From Streptomyces yangpuensis (lineage in GTDB: Bacteria; Actinomycetota; Actinomycetes; Streptomycetales; Streptomycetaceae): DNA of 38,572 nt. The stretch covers positions 414,413-452,984 of the forward strand of contig NZ_LBMK01000003.1 in NCBI RefSeq assembly GCF_001005295.1, in the 5' to 3' direction. The notes beneath the pieces are model-generated. The model worked only from the letters and a program-made list of their open reading frames with translations, was not told the DNA's origin and did not search any database. Positions within the stretch are counted from its first letter, which is position 1. The number at the start of each line of letters is the position of its first letter. Shown here piece by piece: positions 16,388 to 22,895 of this stretch. The position numbers and the translations under genes were made by a program.

Positions 16388-17656
16388 ATGACGGGTTGGC
16401 GTGTCAGGGACTACACCCCGGACGATCTCGAAGCGGTGCTCCGGGTCGACGCGGAGAGCGGCACGACGGAAGAGCCGGCGCTCTTTCCGCTCTCGGACGC
16501 CGTGGCGGCCCTCCAGGCCCTCCACCCGGCGGTGGTGGCCACCGCGGACGACGTGGTGGTCGGCGCCGCAGTGAGCAGGGTGGACGGTGACCGGTCGTGG
16601 ATCCTGCGCATCTGCATGGCGCCCGCCTGGCGGCACCAGGGGCTGGGCAGCGACCTGATCACGGCCCTGGAGCACCGGCTGTTCGCCGGTGGCGTCCGGA
16701 CCGTGCACGCCGTCCTGCCCGACGGTGAGACCGGCGCCACCGCCCTGCACAACTGCGGCTTCGACGCCCGTCCGGGTCTGGTCTTCTTCGAGAAGCGCGG
16801 GCGGGTGACCCCGCAGGCGGTCAGCATGCTCGCGTCGCTGGGAGCGGAGCTGCCACCCGGGGGACTGTGGCAGAAGGTCGCGGGCATGCAGAGGGAGAAG
16901 GAGCTCATCGAGCGGCGCCTGGTCCTGCCACTGGCCCATCCCGAAATGGCCGCCCGGCACGGAGTGGAGCTGCCGCGGGCCGTGATGCTCTTCGGGCCGC
17001 CCGGGACGGGGAAGAGCACGTTCGCGCACGCCATCGCCAGCCGCCTGCAATGGCCTTTCCTCGAACTGTTCCCCGCCCGCCTGGCCGCCGAGTACGGACT
17101 GGCCAGCGGCCTGAACCGGCGCTTCGACGAGATCGCCGCGCTCGACCACGTCCTGGTCTTCATCGACGAGGTCGAGGAGATCGCGGGGACCCGGAGCGGC
17201 GCGGACGCGACCGCGGTCGGTGTTGTCAACGAACTGCTCAAGGCGATCGTCCGGTTCCGGGGCCAGGACGGACGGCTGCTCGTCTGCGCCACGAACGACG
17301 TGACCACCCTCGACTCCGCGTTCCTGCGGCACGGCCGGTTCGACTACGTCCTGCCGATCGGCCCGCCTGACGACCGCGCGAGGACCGCGCTGTGGGAGAG
17401 CTACCTGACCAGAGCGGGCGCGCAGGCCGACAGCACGGAGCTGGCGACCGCCAGCGAGGGGTTCACCCCCGCCGACATCGCCCATGTGGCGCGCACCGTC
17501 TCCCAGATCCAGTTCGAGCACACCTTCGACACCGGGACCCGGGCCCACCCCACCACCGAGGACTACCTGCGCACGATCGGCGAAACCAGGCCCACGGTCA
17601 GCGCCGCCATGGCCCAGGAGTTCGCCCACCAGACAGAGGAGTTCGCCCGCATCTAG
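16388..17656 (+). CDS. GNAT acetyltransferase-AAA+ ATPase fusion
   Basis: This 422-residue protein joins two enzymatic folds. Residues 1-140 form a GNAT domain with VRDYTPDDLEAVLRVD, the acetyl-CoA loop APAWRHQGLGSDL (79-90) and HNCGFDARPGLVFFEK. Residues about 165-390 form an AAA+ domain with Walker A GPPGTGKST (203-211), Walker B LVFIDEVEEI (around 256-265), sensor-1 VCATND and the arginine-containing FLRHGRFDY. The AAA+ part looks like FtsH/Cdc48-type classic ATPases rather than replication clamp loaders. GGAG lies 6 bp before the ATG. Its stop overlaps that of a remnant on the other strand by 2 bp. It may remodel or acetylate a partner protein; divergent pairing with the phosphatase suggests a joint signalling role, which is inference. 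Confidence 0.9.
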   Translation: MTGWRVRDYTPDDLEAVLRVDAESGTTEEPALFPLSDAVAALQALHPAVVATADDVVVGAAVSRVDGDRSWILRICMAPAWRHQGLGSDLITALEHRLFAGGVRTVHAVLPDGETGATALHNCGFDARPGLVFFEKRGRVTPQAVSMLASLGAELPPGGLWQKVAGMQREKELIERRLVLPLAHPEMAARHGVELPRAVMLFGPPGTGKSTFAHAIASRLQWPFLELFPARLAAEYGLASGLNRRFDEIAALDHVLVFIDEVEEIAGTRSGADATAVGVVNELLKAIVRFRGQDGRLLVCATNDVTTLDSAFLRHGRFDYVLPIGPPDDRARTALWESYLTRAGAQADSTELATASEGFTPADIAHVARTVSQIQFEHTFDTGTRAHPTTEDYLRTIGETRPTVSAAMAQEFAHQTEEFARI

Positions 17657-17715
17657 GACGTCGCTTCCTCTTGGGCCTCCAGGTGCCGGATCCCTTCATG
17701 GGTGAGCGTGGCCAT
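17653..17715 (-). pseudogene. internally deleted remnant of the 19676-19957 gene
   Basis: This 20-codon frame reads MATLTHEGIRHLEAQEEATS. It equals the first four residues of the intact protein at 19676-19957 joined directly to that protein's C-terminal LTHQGIRLMEAEEE segment, so about 70 codons are missing. Its stop codon overlaps the stop of the GNAT-AAA+ gene on the opposite strand by 2 bp. It is part of a decayed copy of the DUF5994 module. Confidence 0.65.
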
Positions 17716-17784
17716 GACCGCGTCCTTTCGCGTGCGGGGCGGGGCGTGAGGTGGGTTCCGGGGGCGGTCGGGGCTTCTCAGATC

Positions 17785-17893
17785 TCGTCGGAGTGTGCTC
17801 CGGTGCCGGCGGGGTCCTCCTGGAGGCCGGCCAGGAGCGGGCGGGGGCGGTGGGGCTTGCCGTGTCCACGGTGAGGTGGAGGCGGGTGTCGCC
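17785..17893 (-). pseudogene. remnant of the 20001-20342 gene
   Basis: On the minus strand this stretch reads GDTRLHLTVDTASPTAPARS followed by WPASRRTPPAPEHT. It corresponds to GGTRLHLTVDTETAAGPART in the intact gene at 20001-20342. The N-terminal two thirds are absent, and the reading frame runs on past the usual end. It lies in the same order relative to its neighbours as in the intact module. Confidence 0.6.
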
Positions 17894-17896
17894 GTC

Positions 17897-18160
17897 GAGG
17901 TGACGGTGTAGGAGATCAGGATCAGCTTGTCGGGGTCCTGTTCGGTGAACCAGCCCACGTGCAGCGTGAGACCACGCTCGCCGGCCAGCTGGACGGGGCC
18001 TGGTGGCCCCACTCCCGCGACCTCGAAGCCGAGCTCCCACCGCTCGCCGCCGCTCTGGAGGACCCCTGGGGGCGCGTCACCCACGTCACCGTGAACCCCA
18101 CCCGCTGGTTCCTCGTACCGCACACGGTTGCCGTGAACGGGCGCCTGTGGCCGCCGTGAC
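17897..18160. pseudogene. scrambled DUF5994 gene: C-terminal half minus, N-terminal half inverted to plus
   Basis: The minus strand at about 17897-17962 reads LHVGWFTEQDPDKLILISYT, matching the middle of the intact DUF5994 protein at 20568-21185. Directly adjoining it, the plus strand at about 17965-18160 reads TTLAGQLDGAWWPHSRDLEA, then GRVTHVTVNPTRWFLVPH and TVAVNGRLWPP. That is the first half of the same protein, in the opposite orientation. Flipping the 17963-18150 segment would restore the normal order up to the deletion after ISYT. Neither half can make the whole protein. I found no clear inverted repeats at the breakpoints. Confidence 0.7.
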
Positions 18161-18297
18161 CAGGCATTTTCCGGCGGGCGGTGGAGCGGGCGGCGGAGTA
18201 CCGTGAAAGTGCGGCCCGCGCACGCCGCCCGACCGGCACCGGCACGGTGCCGACCTGCGGTGCAGTACGGTCGCACCCCGTAGACGGGCGGACCCAC

Positions 18298-18801
18298 ATG
18301 GCTGACTCCGACACCCCCCACACGCCCCCACTGCTCCTGCCGAGTGCGATCCACCAGGCGATCCAGCCGGGAACCGCCCTGCTGCGGCTGGAGACCACGC
18401 AGTCGCGCGAGGGGCTCCTGGACGGCGCGTGGTGGCCGCGCACCCGTGACATCGAAACCGAGCTGCCTGCGCTGATCAGCGCGTTGGCCGGGCATCTCGG
18501 GCCGATCAGCCGCGTGGGCGTGGACGCCTCCGCCTGGAACGGAGTCCCCACCCGTCTGGTCATCGACGACCAGGTCGTTCACCTCGACTCCGACCCGGTC
18601 GGCGACGACACCGTCCTCGTCACGCGCGGCCACAACGACCACTTCGCCCTGTTGGTGGTTCCCCCGGACACCACCGCCGACGCCGCCCGCGAAGCGATGG
18701 CCCGTGCCGTCCGCGCCGACAACATCGCCCAGGCCTCTCAGATCCTCATCGCCACCACACCCGGACCGGCAGACGCTGCCGCCGCCGACCCGGATGCCTG
18801 A
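18298..18801 (+). CDS. DUF5994 family protein
   Basis: This 167-residue protein belongs to the small actinobacterial DUF5994 family, whose function is unknown. The family signature is GLLDGAWWPRTRDIETELPA, followed by GPISRVGVDASAWNGVPTRL, then VHLDSDPVGDDTVLVTRGHN and FALLVVPPDT. A similar plus-strand paralogue lies at 21492-21983, identical over long stretches, so the two arose by duplication. The ATG at 18298 follows GGGCGGACCCAC, the counterpart of the better RBS before the paralogue. Family members in Streptomyces commonly sit in osmotic/oxidative stress gene groups with PRC-barrel proteins. That context is conserved near the paralogue but lost here. Confidence 0.85.
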   Translation: MADSDTPHTPPLLLPSAIHQAIQPGTALLRLETTQSREGLLDGAWWPRTRDIETELPALISALAGHLGPISRVGVDASAWNGVPTRLVIDDQVVHLDSDPVGDDTVLVTRGHNDHFALLVVPPDTTADAAREAMARAVRADNIAQASQILIATTPGPADAAAADPDA

Positions 18802-18805
18802 CCCC

Positions 18806-19224
18806 TCAGCGGCCGAGGTACCGCTCGACGGCTGCGGCGACGGCTTCCGGGGACCCTCCGGTGCGTAGTGCCCCGTGTCCGGAAGCACCTCCAGCTGGGC
18901 GTTCGGGTACCACTGCATCCAGCTGGCCTGCATGGCCCCCGGCCCCAGCGCGGGGTCGTTCGCACCGGCGAGGACGAGGACCGGCGCCGGGCTGTCCTTC
19001 ACCCGCTCGTGGAAGTCGACGCGCGCCCAGGAGTCCAGGCACGCGCGGAAGGCCGTTGCCGAGGAACGCCCCACCGAGCGGGTCACCATCATGTCCAGCC
19101 AGGCGTCGTCGCGCAGCCCGCCGGTGGTGTTGTCGATGATCGCCCTGCGGTTGCCGGGGTTCTTCGCGGCCCCGGCGAACAGCTCCCGCATTTCCCCTTC
19201 GTGACGCGTACGGCCGGCGGTCAC
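18806..19224 (-). pseudogene. alpha/beta hydrolase, 5'-truncated and frameshifted
   Basis: This is the C-terminal half of an alpha/beta hydrolase. It reads DDAWLDMMVTRSVGRSSATA, then APVLVLAGANDPALGPGAMQ with the conserved acidic residue, and EVLPDTGHYA with the catalytic histidine. A one-base shift in a G/C run near 18860 moves the end PEAVAAAVERYLGR into another frame, stopping at 18806. The N-terminal half with the nucleophile serine is missing, and repeat copy C begins about 50 bp beyond the break. The protein would be inactive. Confidence 0.75.
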
Positions 19225-19269
19225 CGGCGATCTGTCCCCGTGGGATCACGCTCACACGCACGGCGACGG

Positions 19270-19440
19270 TTCGCATCGGATGACGGGAATCGAACCCGCG
19301 CTACAAGCATGGGAATCACCCGGCACTTGGGCCGAAAGTGGCTTTCCTGCGGAAACGTTGGCCTGGCGCCGCTTCTTCGCCGCCTCCTCGGCTCCCTTGT
19401 TGTCCGCTGCTGACCGCCCCTACTGGCACGTTGTGGCACG
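19270..19440 (-). repeat. tRNA-3'-end attachment-site repeat, copy C
   Basis: The minus-strand tRNA 3' half spans 19277-19316 with T-arm GCGGGTTCGATTCCCGT and loop TTCCCAT. The hairpin and CTAGACAA box seen in other copies are missing on the left, where the broken hydrolase gene abuts. On the right, TCCTGCGGAAACG and TGACCGCCCCTAC lead to two GGCACG direct repeats (19425-19430 and 19435-19440). The phosphatase remnant starts immediately afterwards. Confidence 0.62.
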
Positions 19441-19448
19441 GCGGCAGA

Positions 19449-19640
19449 TCAGCCGCGCCACTCGACCAGGACGAGAGTGGCGTCGTCCGACGTGGCTTCG
19501 CCGCGTGCTCGCCTGAGCGTGTGGGCGAGGTCCCGTGCCACCGCGCGCACGCCTCGGTCCCTCTTCTCCAGCTGGTTCACCCAGTTGATGAGCTGGTCCT
19601 CGCCGAACTGCTCCTGCCCGCTCTCGTGCTCCTCGGGTCC
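19449..19640 (-). pseudogene. 3' fragment of a SpoIIE-type phosphatase
   Basis: On the minus strand this encodes ESGQEQFGEDQLINWVNQLE, then RAVARDLAHTLRRARGEATS and DDATLVLVEWRG, ending in a stop at 19449. It is a close copy of the last ~63 residues of the phosphatase at 15028-16227. The catalytic part is absent. DNA similarity extends past the stop through CGCGCCACTCGA and TGTGGCACGG to the repeat unit, so the duplicated block includes the attachment repeat. Confidence 0.75.
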
Positions 19641-19675
19641 CTTTCGAGCCCGCCGGATCCGGAGGCGAACCCGGT

Positions 19676-19957
19676 TCAGTCGCCCTCTTCCTCCTGCTCC
19701 TCCTCCGCTTCCATGAGGCGGATGCCCTGGTGGGTGAGCGAGACCATCCCAGGTGTGTTTCCCGGCTCCCAGTCGACGGTGACCAGTCCCTCGCCCGCGA
19801 GGTAGGAGCAGGCGGCGGCGAGGTCCTGTTCCGGGATGCGCAGGTCGTGGTTGAGCACGGCTCCGGTGACGCCGAGCAGGCGGTTGCCTTCGGCGGCCGT
19901 GTAGAGGGCATGGAGGATCTGTCGGCGGTACCGCTGCCGCTCGTGGAGTGTCGCCAT
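19676..19957 (-). CDS. small winged-helix-like hypothetical protein
   Basis: This is a 93-residue acidic-tailed protein. It begins MATLHERQRYRRQILHALYT, has a helical middle RIPEQDLAAACSYLAGEGLV and a short beta wing VTVDWEPGNTPGMVSLTHQG, and ends EEEQEEEGD. The helix-helix-wing layout is like small winged-helix proteins, so it may bind DNA or a protein partner; no family name is certain. It is the first gene after the phosphatase fragment in the minus-strand direction and heads a conserved order with the next three genes. A collapsed copy lies at 17653-17715. Confidence 0.75.
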   Translation of the reverse strand: MATLHERQRYRRQILHALYTAAEGNRLLGVTGAVLNHDLRIPEQDLAAACSYLAGEGLVTVDWEPGNTPGMVSLTHQGIRLMEAEEEQEEEGD

Positions 19958-20000
19958 GGCCGCGTGGTCCTGTCATCGTGCGGTGGTCGTTCGTGGCCGG

Positions 20001-20342
20001 TCAGGGTTCCTCGGTGTGGGTGCCGGTGCCGGTGGGCTGTCTGCTGGTGGCGAGCCAGGTGCGGGCGGGGCCGGCGGCGGTCTCGGTGTCGACGGTGAGG
20101 TGGAGCCGTGTGCCGCCGCCCGGCCCGGGGTAGCTGCGCTGCTCCGCGCCGCCGAAGCACCGGCGGATCACTTCGGCAACCGCGCGGGCGGCCTCGGGGG
20201 CGGCGGCGATGATACGGATCTCGGCGTGTCCCCCCTGCGGCAGGGGCTCGTTCTCGGTGGGGTGCAAGACGGCGTGCTCCGTTCGGGGCAAAGTCAAGAG
20301 GCCGGCGGGTGCGTCGTCCCTGAGGTCGGGTGCCCCGCCCAC
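20001..20342 (-). CDS. hypothetical protein with small alpha/beta fold
   Basis: This is up to 113 residues, GTG start at 20342. The core is HAEIRIIAAAPEAARAVAEV, then IRRCFGGAEQRSYPGPGGGT and RLHLTVDTETA, giving a beta-alpha-beta-beta pattern of the kind found in small ferredoxin-like domains. The C-terminus is Thr/Gly-rich. The first 35 residues are less conserved-looking, so the true start may lie inside. I do not recognise a function. A remnant of the same gene is at 17785-17893, in the same relative position, which supports its reality as a gene. Confidence 0.65.
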   Translation of the reverse strand: MGGAPDLRDDAPAGLLTLPRTEHAVLHPTENEPLPQGGHAEIRIIAAAPEAARAVAEVIRRCFGGAEQRSYPGPGGGTRLHLTVDTETAAGPARTWLATSRQPTGTGTHTEEP

Positions 20343-20370
20343 GGCCTCCGGACGGAGGAGTGGTCTGAGG

Positions 20371-20580
20371 TCAGGGCCAGGTGCCCGTAGGCCGGCGATC
20401 GGCGATTCGCTCGGGCGGCCCGGGGTGGCTGTGGCCGGGGGGACGGCTGACGGAGGGGTAGGGGTCGCCGAAGTGGTGGGCCACTATGCGTGCGTCGTGC
20501 TGGGCGTTGAGCCGGTGGATCAGGCCTGTGCCGAGCGCGATCAGGAGTGCGGCTGCCACGAGCGTGATCACGGTCTCCAT
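20371..20580 (-). CDS. small single-pass membrane protein
   Basis: This 69-residue protein starts METVITLVAAALLIALGTGL, which forms one membrane helix. It is followed by HRLNAQHDARIVAHHFGDPY and a Pro/His-rich cytoplasmic or exposed tail. The function is unknown. Its ATG lies inside the end of the DUF5994 gene (13 bp overlap), so it is translationally coupled with it. The first, decayed module at 17.7-18.2 kb has no counterpart. Confidence 0.65.
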   Translation of the reverse strand: METVITLVAAALLIALGTGLIHRLNAQHDARIVAHHFGDPYPSVSRPPGHSHPGPPERIADRRPTGTWP

Positions 20581-21185
20581 GTCGTCACCCGCATGTACCC
20601 CGGCAGGGGGATCATCCGCGCGCCGACGACGGGGTGCGCCGCTGGGTGCGCCGTTGGGTACGGCTGGGGCGGCGGGCCGGCCCCACCCTCGCTTTCCCAG
20701 GTGTCTTCGCTGCTCCGTGCCTCCCGCATACGGCGGCTGGTCGCGGCCTCGCCGGACATCAGCGAGCCCGCCGTGAGGATGCTGCCGGGGAGTGCGGCGG
20801 CGGTCATCAACCGGGCCGCGGAGGCGGGTTCGGTCTCGGGCGGAATCACGAGCAGGTCACAGCGGCCGGTCGTGTAGGACAGCAGGATGACCTTGTCCGG
20901 GTCCTGCTCGGTGAACCAGCCCACGTGCAGGACATGGCCGGTGACGGCGACCTTGTGCGGGACGACGGGCCAGTGGCCGGGGTTCACCAGCACACGGGTA
21001 ATGCGTCCCCAGCGTCCTTCGAGGGCGTCGGCCAGCGCCGGCAGCTCGGCTGCCAGGTCGCGTGATCGGGGCCACCAGGCGCCGTCGAGCCGACCGGCAA
21101 GGGTGGTCTTCGGAGTGAGCGACAAGCGGGCCCGAAGTCCTGGGGAGAGGGCGCGGTTCGCTGTCCTGTCGAGGGTGGTGGTCAT
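20568..21185 (-). CDS. DUF5994 family protein
   Basis: This is a 205-residue DUF5994 protein of unknown function. The family core reads TTLAGRLDGAWWPRSRDLAA, then GRITRVLVNPGHWPVVPHKV, HVGWFTEQDPDKVILLSYTT and LLVIPPETEPASAARLMTAA. Beyond the core (about residue 135) is a C-terminal extension rich in Ser, Pro and Arg that the plus-strand paralogues lack. The ATG at 21185 follows GGGCAGG-type purines. It is the first gene of a leftward group with the small membrane protein and two small hypothetical genes. It diverges from another DUF5994 gene across a 306 bp region with a perfect palindrome. Confidence 0.85.
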   Translation of the reverse strand: MTTTLDRTANRALSPGLRARLSLTPKTTLAGRLDGAWWPRSRDLAAELPALADALEGRWGRITRVLVNPGHWPVVPHKVAVTGHVLHVGWFTEQDPDKVILLSYTTGRCDLLVIPPETEPASAARLMTAAALPGSILTAGSLMSGEAATSRRMREARSSEDTWESEGGAGPPPQPYPTAHPAAHPVVGARMIPLPGYMRVTTWRP

Positions 21186-21267
21186 GGCGAACCTGCCCCC
21201 GGGCTGCCCGTCGGCAGCCCGGATTTCGTGTTCCCCGGAAATGACACCTGCGTGGAAGCTGGTGCTC

Positions 21268-21286
21268 GAAGTACTTCCGGTACTTC
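21268..21286. promoter_or_regulatory. perfect palindrome in divergent promoter region, putative operator
   Basis: GAAGTAC and GTACTTC form 7 bp perfect arms around a 5 bp spacer (TTCCG). It is the only notable structure in the 306 bp between two divergent DUF5994 genes; the rest of that region shows no gene. Its length and position fit an operator for a dimeric regulator or a promoter element for the leftward genes. No regulator is identified. Confidence 0.45.
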
Positions 21287-21491
21287 CAGGGTACGTCTGA
21301 TGAGTCCGTTCTCGGTCTGATGCGGGGAGGTGCTTCCGGTCCGTACGGACGAGTGTGCGGCGACGGGCGGACACGCGGGAGCCGGGGTTACGGTGAAATG
21401 ACGGCACAGTCGCCCCGAGGGGCGACCTGTCGCCCCTCGGCCGCGGCCGTGACGGGCCGCGGCACCTCACTCGTAGACGAGGGGATCCACC

Positions 21492-21983
21492 ATGGCCGAC
21501 TCCGACATCCCGCCCCCGTTGCTCCTGCCGGACGAGATCCACCAGGCGGTACGGCCCGGTACGGCGCTGCTCCGGCTGGAGACGACGCACTCCCGGCAGG
21601 GCGTCCTCGACGGAGCATGGTGGCCGCGCACCCGCGACGTGGAGCAGGAGCTCCCCGCGCTGGTGTCCGTGCTCGCCGAACACCTCGGACCCATCACCCG
21701 GGTCGGCCTGGACGCCACCGCCTGGGACGAGATTCCGACCCGGCTGATCATCGACGACCGGGTCGTCCACCTCGACTCCTTCCCCGTCGGTGACGACACC
21801 GTCCTGATCACCCGCGGCGACAAGGACCACTTCGCACTGATGGTGGTTCCGCCGGACACGGAGCCCGATGCCGCCCGCACGGCCATGGCCCGCGCGGTCC
21901 ACGCCGACAACATCACGCAGGCCACCGAGCTCCTCGTCGCCCCGCTTCCCCCACCGGCGACCGAACAGGGAGGAGAGACATGA
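21492..21983 (+). CDS. DUF5994 family protein
   Basis: This 163-residue paralogue of the 18298-18801 protein starts MADSDIPPPLLLPDEIHQAV. The family core GVLDGAWWPRTRDVEQELPA, then GPITRVGLDATAWDEIPTRL and FALMVVPPDTEPDAARTAMA, is present. The function of the family is unknown. GAGGGGATCCACC precedes the ATG. The stop overlaps the start of the PRC-barrel gene by 4 bp (ATGA), so the two are co-translated. This is the intact version of the module that is decayed at 17.7-18.8 kb. Confidence 0.88.
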   Translation: MADSDIPPPLLLPDEIHQAVRPGTALLRLETTHSRQGVLDGAWWPRTRDVEQELPALVSVLAEHLGPITRVGLDATAWDEIPTRLIIDDRVVHLDSFPVGDDTVLITRGDKDHFALMVVPPDTEPDAARTAMARAVHADNITQATELLVAPLPPPATEQGGET

Positions 21984-22335
21984 GCCAGACGGCGGACATC
22001 CGCGAGTGGCGCAACCAGGTCGTGATGGACCCCGACGGCCACAAGATCGGCGAACTGGAATCCGTCTACGTCGACACCAGCACCGACGAACCGGCCATGG
22101 CGACGGTCCGCGTCGGCCTGCCCACCCGGCACCGCCTGGTGTTCGTCCCCCTGAAAGGGGCGATGGTGGGGCCGGGGTACGTGCGGGCCGCCCACGCAGG
22201 AAAATGGTGAAACAGAGCCCCTCCATCGGCACGGACGATGTCCTGCCCTTCGAGGACGAGGAAGCCGTCTTCCGCCACTACGGCCTCGCTTACGAACCCG
22301 GTGCGAACGGCGAACGGCAACTCGCCCGACGCTGA
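21980..22335 (+). pseudogene. PRC-barrel protein, split by a one-base frameshift
   Basis: The first frame (21980-22210, 76 codons) reads ADIREWRNQVVMDPDGHKIG, ELESVYVDTSTDEPAMATVR and RHRLVFVPLKGAMVGPGYVR, a PRC-barrel domain. It stops just after a GGAAAA run. The second frame picks up at a GTG (22207) overlapping that stop as GTGA. It reads KQSPSIGTDDVLPFEDEEAV followed by FRHYGLAYEPGANGERQLAR, the usual C-terminal end of Streptomyces PRC-barrel proteins. One extra A in the run would restore a single ORF of about 119 codons. It may be a true pseudogene, a sequencing error, or two coupled half-proteins. Confidence 0.7.
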
Positions 22336-22363
22336 GCCCCCGACCGCCGGGGAGGCGGCCCCC

Positions 22364-22534
22364 ATGACACTCATCCTCGCCTTGATCATCGTCGCGATCA
22401 TCCGGGGCCTCATCGGCGGCGTCGCCGGCGGACTCCTCTTCCTGCTCTTCATCGGCATCGCGGTACTCGTGGCAGACCTCCTCTACACGGCCCTGCGCAC
22501 CCACCGCTCCGCCCGCCACCGCCTGCTCCGGTGA
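22364..22534 (+). CDS. small hydrophobic membrane protein
   Basis: This 56-residue protein is almost entirely hydrophobic up to residue 42: MTLILALIIVAIIRGLIGGV, then AGGLLFLLFIGIAVLVADLL. A basic tail THRSARHRLLR follows. It probably spans the membrane twice. The RBS GGGAGG sits just upstream of the ATG. It follows the split PRC-barrel gene by 28 bp and probably belongs to the same transcript. The function is unknown; similar mini-membrane proteins accompany stress genes in Streptomyces. Confidence 0.65.
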   Translation: MTLILALIIVAIIRGLIGGVAGGLLFLLFIGIAVLVADLLYTALRTHRSARHRLLR

Positions 22535-22625
22535 TGTGGGACCCTGCCGAGCCCGTATCGACCCTGCACCGGCTCCGCCACAGCGCCCCCGGCCCACGAC
22601 GCCGAGGACGGGCCCCTCCACCGCC

Positions 22626-22748
22626 ATGCTGCCGGCGCGCTCCCGGCACGCTTCCGTCCGTTCCGTGGAGCGGTACGCGCGTCCAGGCGCCGACGCGGTG
22701 GCCCGGCACATCGCCGAGCGCGACCCTGCCGCCCGCCGCCGAGGCTGA
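22626..22748 (+). pseudogene. C-terminal remnant of a tyrosine recombinase/integrase
   Basis: The plus frame reads RHASVRSVERYARPGADAVA followed by RHIAERDPAARRRG and a stop. This resembles the last ~35 residues of actinobacterial tyrosine recombinases, including the RYARP segment that follows the catalytic tyrosine region. No upstream catalytic domain exists, because the DNA before it (22536-22625) is a different open frame without motifs. It is a relic of a lost integrative element. The 150 bp after it should hold the promoter for the antiporter gene. Confidence 0.55.
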
Positions 22749-22895
22749 ACAGCATCCCCGAGGGTGCTCGTCCCGCCCTGGCAGGTAGGGACCGATAGTG
22801 TGTAAAGAACACGTCAAGAGATGCGGGGTGTACCGGGAAGCCTGGTCAGCGAACAAGGGCGCGTGTGCCATTTACCGATGCCCCGGAGGACCCGT

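Noticed and set aside
17653..19224. A single 523-residue minus-strand protein
   Set aside because: It joins a hydrolase fragment, the antisense of a DUF5994 gene and module remnants; the parts match different families in different frames.
22821..22895. Upstream start for NhaA
   Set aside because: The added residues are not membrane-like, and the ATG at 22896 has an ideal RBS.
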